From contig CAMSGF010000072.1 of the NCBI GenBank assembly GCA_947058225.1, forward strand, positions 1-5,345: DNA of 5,345 bases, read 5' to 3'. Positions within the stretch are counted from its first letter, which is position 1. Each line of letters begins with the position of its first letter. The stretch is from an uncultured Eubacteriaceae bacterium. Lineage in GTDB: Bacteria > Bacillota > Clostridia > Eubacteriales > Anaerofustaceae. The position numbers and the translations under genes were made by a program. Positions 1 to 5,042 of this stretch are shown here, piece after piece. Under the pieces are notes generated by a model, which did not search any database, was not told the origin of the DNA, and was given only the letters and a program-made list of their open reading frames with translations.

Positions 1-45
1 TTTTGACTTGATGTTCACGTAAATGACGCGCCACTAATTCAATCG

Positions 46-59
46 TTTCACCCGCTCCA
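46..59 (+). pseudogene. 3' tail of a tRNA-Gly-like gene, body missing
   Basis: The bases TTTCACCCGCTCCA match the usual 3' end of bacterial tRNA-Gly: acceptor strand CACCCGC at 49-55, discriminator T at 56 and CCA at 57-59. The tail ends 16 nt before tRNA-Arg, similar to the spacing inside the cluster, so it sits where a first tRNA of the operon would be expected. Upstream of it no tRNA can be folded. The would-be T-stem (32-36 with 44-48) has mostly mismatches and the expected T-arm sequence is absent. I infer a truncated tRNA, or the short att copy left by an element integrated at a tRNA-Gly 3' end. A chance match of 14 bases or an assembly joint is also possible. Confidence 0.4.
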
Positions 60-75
60 TTTTTTTAAATAATAT

Positions 76-152
76 GCGCCTGTAGCTCAGCAGGATAGAG
101 CAACGGCCTTCTAAGCCGTGTGCCAGGGGTTCGAATCCCTTCAGGCGCGCCA
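76..152 (+). tRNA. tRNA-Arg (anticodon TCT)
   Basis: This is a complete cloverleaf that reads AGA codons. Acceptor GCGCCTG (76-82) pairs perfectly with CAGGCGC (142-148), followed by discriminator G149 and encoded CCA (150-152). The D-stem is GCTC/GAGC (85-88 with 98-101). The anticodon stem is ACGGC/GCCGT (103-107 with 115-119), with loop CTTCTAA and anticodon TCT at 110-112. The T-arm is AGGGG-TTCGAAT-CCCTT (125-141). It is the first intact gene of a three-tRNA cluster. Its promoter is not seen and probably lies left of the window. Confidence 0.97.
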
Positions 153-165
153 TAAATGTGTTGAT

Positions 166-243
166 GGTGATTGTAGCTCAGCTGGTTAGAGCGCCGGATT
201 GTGGCTCCGGAGGCCGTGGGTTCGAATCCCATCTTTCACCCCA
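166..243 (+). tRNA. tRNA-His (anticodon GTG)
   Basis: The anticodon stem CCGGA/TCCGG (194-198 with 206-210) encloses loop TTGTGGC with anticodon GTG at 201-203. The gene encodes the extra 5' G (G-1 at 166) opposite discriminator C240, the hallmark of tRNA-His, and CCA at 241-243. D-stem GCTC/GAGC (176-179 with 189-192) and T-arm GTGGG-TTCGAAT-CCCAT (216-232) are intact. The acceptor stem is odd: GTGATTG (167-173) faces CTTTCAC (233-239), which leaves two adjacent T.T mismatches at pairs 5:68 and 6:67. It lies 13 nt after tRNA-Arg and 6 nt before tRNA-Gln, so all three are presumably cut from one transcript. Confidence 0.95.
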
Positions 244-249
244 TTATGT

Positions 250-325
250 AGGGGTATAGCCAAGTCGGTAAGGCAACGGACTTTGACTCCGTCATGCGTA
301 GGTTCGAGTCCTGCTACCCCTGCCA
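250..325 (+). tRNA. tRNA-Gln (anticodon TTG)
   Basis: Acceptor AGGGGTA (250-256) pairs fully with TACCCCT (315-321), followed by discriminator G322 and CCA 323-325. The D-stem is GCC/GGC (259-261 with 272-274). The anticodon stem is ACGGA/TCCGT (276-280 with 288-292), with loop CTTTGAC and anticodon TTG at 283-285. The T-arm is GTAGG-TTCGAGT-CCTGC (298-314). The first pair is A1-U72, whereas bacterial tRNA-Gln usually has U1-A72. It is the last gene of the cluster, with a terminator starting 11 nt downstream. Confidence 0.96.
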
Positions 326-336
326 GATGAAAATAC

Positions 337-364
337 AGTCGATTGTTACACAATCGACTTTTTT
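337..364 (+). terminator. Rho-independent terminator of the tRNA cluster
   Basis: A 9-bp perfect stem AGTCGATTG/CAATCGACT (337-345 with 351-359) with loop TTACA runs directly into six T residues (359-364). It begins 11 nt after the CCA of tRNA-Gln, so it ends the tRNA transcript and separates it from murE. Confidence 0.93.
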
Positions 365-444
365 ATTCGACAAATTATAATCTGCCAAATTCACATTTTT
401 TCATTAAAATCTAATTAAAACTTCCCCATTATCTCCATTTTATG

Positions 445-472
445 TTTAATACATTACAAAAAATGGTATAAT
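445..472 (+). promoter_or_regulatory. Possible sigma-A promoter for murE
   Basis: A perfect -10 hexamer TATAAT (467-472) is preceded by TGG, giving an extended -10 (TGnTATAAT). A poor -35 match, TTTAAT (445-450), lies 16 nt upstream. If used, transcription would start near 479 and give murE a leader of about 280 nt, so a closer promoter hidden in the AT-rich DNA cannot be excluded. Confidence 0.4.
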
Positions 473-600
473 AATATTGTCATTTTATTTATAAATCATT
501 TTAACTAACATCATAAAAAATACATTCTTTCCATTTCAAACCTCCACATAAATAAATATTATCCCATATTATTATGAAGTAATAAAAGCACAAGAGAAAT

Positions 601-618
601 GTAAGAAAATCGTAAGAA
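601..618 (+). repeat. Tandem GTAAGAA half-sites with 11-bp period
   Basis: GTAAGAA occurs at 601-607 and again at 612-618, separated by AATC. An 11-bp period places both copies on the same face of the helix, as in binding sites of OmpR/PhoB-family response regulators. It lies about 140 nt before the murE start. In such AT-rich DNA this may be chance. Confidence 0.35.
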
Positions 619-751
619 TTATTTTAAATAATATTTAAGCAATAAATATTTTCATAATGTAAAATGTTATTAAAATAAAAATTTTTTTGACGGAAAAATA
701 ATAGCACAGCCGTCTTGCTATATGAAAGTATTTTTTATTACATACATCGTT

Positions 752-756
752 GGAGG
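752..756 (+). promoter_or_regulatory. Ribosome-binding site of murE
   Basis: GGAGG ends 5 nt before ATG at 762. It decides the start: an in-frame TTG at 750 would extend the protein by four residues but overlaps this Shine-Dalgarno sequence and has none of its own. Confidence 0.85.
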
Positions 757-761
757 AAGAT

Positions 762-2243
762 ATGAAGCCTAAAGACAAAAACATATACGATATCATTTCT
801 TTACTTAAAAAAAATGAATTACTGAAAAAAACATATAATATAAAAGAAAATTTTTTAATAAACAATATAACATATTTTTCAAAAGAAACTTCAAAAAACA
901 ACCTGTTTATATGCAAGGGAACAAAATTTAAGGAAGAATATTTGAACGAAGCAATCAAAAATGGAATAAGCTGCTATATCTCAGAAAAAAAGTACGAAAA
1001 CAATATTCCTGCAATAATCGTAAAAGATGTGAGAAAAGCAATGAGCCTTGTAGCCATTTTCTTTTATGAAAATCCTGAAAACAGCCTTAAGCTAACAGGA
1101 ATAACGGGAACTAAAGGAAAGACAACAACTGCATTTTATGTAAATAAAATATTAAATACCTATTTAGGTCACCAAACGGGGCTTTTATCAACTGTAAAAG
1201 TCGTAACAAACAAAAATGATGAAGAAGAATCTCACCTAACAACTCCCGAATCTTTAGACCTTCAAAAAATGCTCTATAATGCAAAAAACAATGAGTTAAA
1301 ATATCTCACAATGGAAGTATCCTCACAGGCCTATAAGCACAACAGAGTGTTTGGCATAAAGTATGATATCGCAGTATTTATGAACATAGATAAAGACCAT
1401 ATCGGACCAAGAGAACACAATTCATACGAAGAATATCTAAAATGTAAAAGCGAACTTATGAAAAACTGCGAAACTGCCATAATAATGCATAACACAAAGG
1501 AATTTGACAAAATAAAAAAAATAGCCGACACAAATGCAAAAAAAGTAATAATCATAGGAAGAGAAGGTGATGATTATTACTTAAAAAATATAAAAAAGGA
1601 AGAAAACTGTTTTTCATTTGACCTTGTATCAAAAAATAATATAACAGAGCATTATACAATAGACCAAGAGGGCAGATTTAATATAAAAAATGCTTTTTGT
1701 GCGATAGTGGCAGCAAAGGAATACGGTGTGCCCTACGAAGTCATAAAAAAAGCAGTAAAGCATATAACAATACCCGGCAGAATGAACGTATTTAACAATC
1801 AGAAGATAACTGTTATAGTCGATTATGCACACAATCATTTAAGCTTTAAAGAGCTTTTTAAATCTCTTAAAAAAGATTATCCAACTGCAAGAGTAACGGT
1901 TGTATGCGGAAGCAGCGGTTCAAAAAATCAAATGAGAAGAAAAGCTATAGGTATGATGATTGGGAGATACGCCGACAAGATATATCTAACGGCTGAAGAC
2001 CCTGAATTTGAAGAAACAAAAGATATATGCAACGAAGTTGCAAAGTATATTATCCCACATAAAAAGCCTTACTTCATTATAGAAGACAGGACAACCGCGA
2101 TAGAAAAAGCTATTGAACAATCTGATAGAGGAGACATCATAATCGTTGCGGGAAAAGGTGAAGAACACTACCAGAAAATTAATGGGGAATATAAATACTA
2201 TGAATCTGATATTTCAGTGGTTGAAAGAATGATAAATGAATAA
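762..2243 (+). CDS. murE: UDP-N-acetylmuramoyl-L-alanyl-D-glutamate--L-lysine ligase (MurE, streptococcal type)
   Basis: This cytoplasmic Mur ligase adds the third stem-peptide residue to UDP-MurNAc-L-Ala-D-Glu, using ATP, in peptidoglycan synthesis. The 493-residue product shows the three Mur domains. The N-terminal UDP-binding part covers about 1-108. The central ATPase has P-loop GTKGKTTT (116-123), TTPES (160-164), MEVSSQA (184-190), NIDKDHIGPREH (208-219) and the probable carbamylated lysine K229. The C-terminal domain has PGRMNVF (338-344), DYAHN (354-358), GSSGSKNQMRRKA (383-395) and AGKGEEHYQ (463-471). From memory, its motifs and length (about 480-490) resemble streptococcal L-lysine-adding MurE closely. 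The substrate motif is AEDPEFEE (411-418) rather than the DNPR of diaminopimelate-adding enzymes, so I infer lysine (or another diamine such as ornithine) at position 3. The gene stands alone, starts at ATG 762 behind GGAGG, and converges on cadA. A second, accessory MurE homologue is an alternative to the main enzyme. Confidence 0.93.
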   Translation: MKPKDKNIYDIISLLKKNELLKKTYNIKENFLINNITYFSKETSKNNLFICKGTKFKEEYLNEAIKNGISCYISEKKYENNIPAIIVKDVRKAMSLVAIFFYENPENSLKLTGITGTKGKTTTAFYVNKILNTYLGHQTGLLSTVKVVTNKNDEEESHLTTPESLDLQKMLYNAKNNELKYLTMEVSSQAYKHNRVFGIKYDIAVFMNIDKDHIGPREHNSYEEYLKCKSELMKNCETAIIMHNTKEFDKIKKIADTNAKKVIIIGREGDDYYLKNIKKEENCFSFDLVSKNNITEHYTIDQEGRFNIKNAFCAIVAAKEYGVPYEVIKKAVKHITIPGRMNVFNNQKITVIVDYAHNHLSFKELFKSLKKDYPTARVTVVCGSSGSKNQMRRKAIGMMIGRYADKIYLTAEDPEFEETKDICNEVAKYIIPHKKPYFIIEDRTTAIEKAIEQSDRGDIIIVAGKGEEHYQKINGEYKYYESDISVVERMINE

Positions 2244-2288
2244 ACAAATATAATTTTCTAAACTTTGACAAATTAAAGAGAGTTTGAG

Positions 2289-2416
2289 GCGGGGCGGCGG
2301 GTGAAATGCGAAGCATTTCACTTAGAGCATATTCAAAGAATATGCTCTTACTTTAAAAAATGAGGGAATTTTAAATATATTTAAAATTCCCTCATTTTTT
2401 AAAGCCACCGCCCCAC
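2289..2416 (-). repeat. Structured four-way-junction (cloverleaf-like) intergenic element
   Basis: An outer GC-rich helix (2289-2300 with 2405-2416; core GGGGCGG 2291-2297 with CCGCCCC 2408-2414) encloses three hairpins. Hairpin 1 is GTGAAATGC/GCATTTCAC (2301-2309 with 2313-2321, loop GAA). Hairpin 2 is AGAGCATATTC/GAATATGCTCT (2324-2334 with 2338-2348, loop AAA). Hairpin 3 is the perfect palindrome 2351-2404. The helices abut with 0, 2, 2 and 0 nt linkers. The two imperfections of the outer helix (2290/2415 and 2298/2407) are C.A on the + strand but G.U wobbles on the - strand, so I place the preferred fold on the - strand, in the 3' region of the cadA transcript. The function is unknown: a small non-coding RNA, an mRNA-stability or termination element, or a miniature mobile repeat are all possible. 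I do not recognise a named family. Confidence 0.7.
2351..2404. terminator. Bidirectional terminator: perfect 54-bp palindrome
   Basis: Positions 2351-2377 and 2378-2404 are exact reverse complements (27 bp, no spacer). The stem has a GAGGG/CCCTC core flanked by A6 (2355-2360) and T6 (2395-2400), so a transcript from either side meets a hairpin followed by a U run. It lies between murE (+) ending at 2243 and cadA (-) ending at 2558, where both need termination. The stem is longer than a terminator needs. Confidence 0.85.
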
Positions 2417-2557
2417 AACCCCACACCCACTTTCAACTAAACTTACAAACATATAAAAACATTAACATAAATTTTTCAAAACAAGTTATATTAATTATTT
2501 TCAATGATATTTATCTTTAAATATATAACAATACAGTAAACATTTTTTAAAAGATAC
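2417..2557. other. AT-rich spacer between the structured element and cadA
   Basis: After a C-rich stretch that continues the element's right border to about 2430, the DNA is AT-rich and shows no gene or clear signal. A small inverted repeat AAAGATA/TATCTTT (2550-2556 with 2561-2567) straddles the cadA stop codon. On the cadA strand it is followed by A residues rather than T, so it is not a terminator. Confidence 0.5.
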
Positions 2558-4417
2558 CTATATCTTTAAAATACTGTCATTATTGTTTAAAACTTTATTA
2601 TTGACAGAAAGAGCCCTCATAGAATTTAATATCGCTATCACCGCGACCCCTACATCCGCAAATATCGCCATCCACATAGATGCAATTCCAACCGCCCCTA
2701 AAATCAACACACCTGCCTTTATTCCAAGAGAAAAAATGATGTTTTCTTTAACTATTCTAATCGTCTTTTTGGAAATTTTAATCCCCGTTAAAATCTTTGA
2801 CGGTTCATCTGTCATTATGACAATATCACTTGCTTCAATGGCCGCATCAGAACCAAGTCCACCCATCGCAATACTGACATCTGCCATTTTAAGAACAGGT
2901 GCATCGTTTATCCCATCTCCGACGTAACAAAGTGTACCACCTTTCATAAGTTTTTTTGTCAAATCTACTTTATCTTTTGGAAGAAGTTTTGAATGGACTT
3001 CATCAAGCCCTAAATATTCCCCTATCTCCTGTGCAACCTCTTTCCCATCCCCCGTTAACATAGCAGTTTTTATCCTCATATTTTTTAAAGAAGAAATAGT
3101 TTCAAGACTATCCGCTTTTACTTCATCTTTAACTACAATACAACCGGCATACTTTCCATTTATTGCTATATAAACTACACTTCCGGTTGAATCTTTCTTT
3201 TCAAAAGGAACGTTAAACTTATCCATAAGCCTTTCGTTGCCCGCTAAAACTTCCATTTCAAAAACTTCACCTTTAACCCCATGTCCTGATATTTCCTCAA
3301 AGTTTTTTACCTTTGTAATATCTATCTCTTTTCCAAATTCTTTGACAATGGATAAACTTATCGGATGAGTCGAAAAAGTTTCTATATATGATGCTATTTC
3401 AAGCAAATTTTCTCTTTCTATATCGACACAATCTATTTCGCTTACCTTAAACTCTCCTTTTGTTAAAGTTCCGGTCTTGTCAAAAACAAAAATATCTGCT
3501 TTTGATAACATTTCAAGATAATTGCTTCCCTTAATTAAAATTCCTCTTGAAGAGGCTGCTCCAATCCCTGAAAAAAATCCCATTGGAATGGATATAACAA
3601 GAGCACAGGGACACGACACCACAAGAAATAACAATCCTCTGTATAACCATGTATTAAAATCTAACTTTAAAAATAAAGTCGGTACTATAACAAGAAGTGC
3701 TGCAATAGCTACAACAAACGGAGTATAAACTTTAGCAAATTTAGTTATAAAATTTTCCGTAACAGACTTTTCATCTGCGGAATCTTCTATAAGTTCTAAA
3801 ATTTTTGAAACGGTGGAATTGTCAAAACTGGTCTTTACTTTAACTTTAATAAGTCCGTTTAAATTTATACACCCGCTTAAAACTTCGTCGCCTTTTCCCT
3901 TATAGATAGGTATACTTTCCCCTGTCAGTGCCTTCGTATCCACGCTGCTTTCTCCATAGACCACTTCTCCGTCAAGTGCAATCTTTTCTCCCGGTTTTAC
4001 AACGATAACCTCTCCTATTTCAACATCCTCAGGATATACCCTCTCGACATTTCCATCTCTTTCAACGTTAGCATATTCAGGGCATATATCCATAAGCTCC
4101 TTAATGGAATTCCTCGATTTCCCAACAGCGTATCCTTGAAACAACTCCCCAACCTGATAAAATAACATAACCGCAGCAGCTTCTGCAACATCCGACAGAG
4201 CAAGTGCTCCTACTGTCGCAATACACATTAAAAAATTTTCATCAAAGACCTGCCCCTTTGAAATATTTTTTACAGACTTTATAATGACATCATATCCAGC
4301 CAAAATATATGCAAATAAATGACAATACATTTTATAATCTTCTCTTGGAAACAAATACCCAATAAAAAAGATTAAAAGTGCTACAATAATTCTAGTCGTT
4401 TTTTTATTTATTTTCAT
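2558..4417 (-). CDS. cadA: CadA-type Zn/Cd/Pb-exporting P1B ATPase lacking an N-terminal metal-binding domain
   Basis: This inner-membrane P-type ATPase exports divalent soft metals at the cost of ATP. The 619-residue product has TGES of the actuator domain (165-168), SCPCALVISIP with the ion-binding CPC at 269-271, phosphorylated D313 in DKTGTLT, H351-P352 of the nucleotide domain, TGDG (455-458) and GDGINDAP (500-507). CPC(x)4SxP, N559(x)7K567 and DVG (588-590) together mark the P1B-2 group (Zn, Cd, Pb; CadA/ZntA) rather than copper pumps. The protein begins almost directly in the first membrane helix (about 8-24) and has no HMA domain, so it is some 100 residues shorter than typical CadA. 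A free HMA protein is encoded at 4798-5016. ATG at 4417 has AGGGG 8 nt upstream. It is the last gene of the - strand operon, 98 nt after the small membrane-protein gene; a weak internal promoter there cannot be excluded. Confidence 0.96.
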   Translation of the reverse strand: MKINKKTTRIIVALLIFFIGYLFPREDYKMYCHLFAYILAGYDVIIKSVKNISKGQVFDENFLMCIATVGALALSDVAEAAAVMLFYQVGELFQGYAVGKSRNSIKELMDICPEYANVERDGNVERVYPEDVEIGEVIVVKPGEKIALDGEVVYGESSVDTKALTGESIPIYKGKGDEVLSGCINLNGLIKVKVKTSFDNSTVSKILELIEDSADEKSVTENFITKFAKVYTPFVVAIAALLVIVPTLFLKLDFNTWLYRGLLFLVVSCPCALVISIPMGFFSGIGAASSRGILIKGSNYLEMLSKADIFVFDKTGTLTKGEFKVSEIDCVDIERENLLEIASYIETFSTHPISLSIVKEFGKEIDITKVKNFEEISGHGVKGEVFEMEVLAGNERLMDKFNVPFEKKDSTGSVVYIAINGKYAGCIVVKDEVKADSLETISSLKNMRIKTAMLTGDGKEVAQEIGEYLGLDEVHSKLLPKDKVDLTKKLMKGGTLCYVGDGINDAPVLKMADVSIAMGGLGSDAAIEASDIVIMTDEPSKILTGIKISKKTIRIVKENIIFSLGIKAGVLILGAVGIASMWMAIFADVGVAVIAILNSMRALSVNNKVLNNNDSILKI

Positions 4418-4515
4418 TTCTTATTCCCCTTTCATTTCAAGAGAATTAATATATAAGTTTAAAATTCCTGACCTTAAGATTTATAGTATAAGCAAACTTT
4501 ATATAATTATAATTT

Positions 4516-4743
4516 TTATCCTTTTTGATTTATCTCTCCCAGTACAAGATAGATTATCCCTGTAATTAAGGATATTATACTCACAATAAGTAACGGATAT
4601 CCGACATATTCCAACCCTGCATAAAACAATTCCATACTCCATGTTTGTGTCCTAGACATAAATATTGCAGCAGCAATGTATCTTGAAGAAAACAATATGG
4701 CAGAAATAAGACAAAATATTACCCCTACACCTCTTTTGTTCAT
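4516..4743 (-). CDS. Small two-helix membrane protein of the cad operon, function unknown
   Basis: The 75-residue hydrophobic protein has a short basic N-terminus (MNKRG), a membrane helix at about 6-29, a polar and aromatic loop at about 30-44 containing SRTQTWSMELFYAGLEY, and a second helix at about 46-69 ending in a polar tail. Two helices with a basic N-terminus suggest both ends face the cytoplasm. A purine-rich GAGAGGGG lies about 7 nt before ATG 4743, a good ribosome-binding site. It sits 54 nt after the HMA gene and 98 nt before cadA on the same strand, so it is probably co-transcribed with them. It has no cysteine-rich or histidine-rich metal motif; the only cysteine is C11 in the first helix. 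I do not recognise a named family. An accessory role for the pump is inference from position only. Confidence 0.8.
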   Translation of the reverse strand: MNKRGVGVIFCLISAILFSSRYIAAAIFMSRTQTWSMELFYAGLEYVGYPLLIVSIISLITGIIYLVLGEINQKG

Positions 4744-4797
4744 AAGTTTACCCCTCTCTCGTAAAATAAAAGAACTGATTTTGTTATTAAATATACC

Positions 4798-5016
4798 TTA
4801 ATAACAAAGTTTTACATCGTCTTCAATTTTTTTCATCGCATTTTCGACCTTTGAAAGAATTGTATCAAATTTGTCATCATCCGCTTCCAATGTAAGCCTT
4901 GAGGTCATAAAACTTATGCTCGCTTTATTAACTTCTTCGAGTTTATTAATTTCATTTTCCATCTTTGCTGCACAATTCGCACAGTCTAAATTTTCAATTT
5001 TAAATTTCTTCTTCAT
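4798..5016 (-). CDS. Free-standing HMA (heavy-metal-associated) domain protein
   Basis: The 72-residue protein is essentially one ferredoxin-like HMA domain of the kind normally found at the N-terminus of CadA/ZntA. It carries the metal-binding motif LDCANCA with C12 and C15, preceded by the first beta strand KKKFKIEN. The rest follows the HMA pattern (helix about 14-26, strands about 30-46, helix about 50-62). An extra cysteine, C71, stands next to the C-terminus. ATG 5016 has AGGAG 8 nt upstream. It is 26 nt after the arsR stop codon and upstream of the membrane protein and the pump. I infer a cytosolic metal carrier or sensor that replaces the domain missing from the ATPase. A copper chaperone (CopZ) is less likely, since the motif DCANC is the CadA type and the pump is of the Zn/Cd group. 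Confidence 0.93.
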   Translation of the reverse strand: MKKKFKIENLDCANCAAKMENEINKLEEVNKASISFMTSRLTLEADDDKFDTILSKVENAMKKIEDDVKLCY

Positions 5017-5042
5017 TTTTTTGTCTCCTTTGTAATTAATTT

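Larger units (their letters stand above)
366..749. other. AT-rich intergenic region upstream of murE
   Basis: About 385 nt without a credible gene; reading frames here are short and have no ribosome-binding site. I see no T-box, riboswitch or tRNA. It contains a possible promoter at 445-472, two direct copies of GTAAGAA at 601-607 and 612-618, and an AT-rich inverted repeat ATTATTT/AAATAAT at 618-632 immediately after them. Further on, a weak 5-bp inverted repeat GACGG/CCGTC (689-693 with 710-714) lies upstream of the murE ribosome-binding site. Confidence 0.6.

Noticed and set aside
689..714. GACGG/CCGTC inverted repeat upstream of murE as an operator or leader hairpin
   Set aside because: Only 5 bp with a 16-nt loop, no T run and no recognised motif. 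Too weak to list as a site.
750..761. TTG start for murE four codons upstream
   Set aside because: It overlaps the GGAGG that serves ATG 762 and has no Shine-Dalgarno sequence of its own.
635..958. Long - strand open frame overlapping the murE start
   Set aside because: It is antisense to the N-terminal part of murE, rich in Phe and Ile as expected for the complement of A-rich codons, and has no ribosome-binding site.
2324..2348. Hairpin 2 as an SmtB/CzrA-type operator
   Set aside because: The site contains ATTC-AAA-GAAT but lacks the usual TGAA/TTCA 12-2-12 arrangement, and it lies downstream of the genes instead of at a promoter.
2301..2404. Series of hairpins as a CRISPR array
   Set aside because: The three hairpins differ in sequence and there are no repeated units or spacers.
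2550..2567. Inverted repeat AAAGATA/TATCTTT as the cadA terminator
   Set aside because: On the cadA strand it is followed by A residues, not a T run, and the 7-bp stem is AT-rich. The palindrome at 2351-2404 is a far better terminator.
2583..2927. + strand open frame inside cadA
   Set aside because: It is the antisense shadow of the conserved C-terminal part of the ATPase. No homology or start signal is visible.
4418..4515. Internal promoter before cadA in the 98-nt gap
   Set aside because: Several TATA-like hexamers exist on the - strand, but none has a convincing -35 at proper spacing, as expected by chance in such AT-rich DNA.
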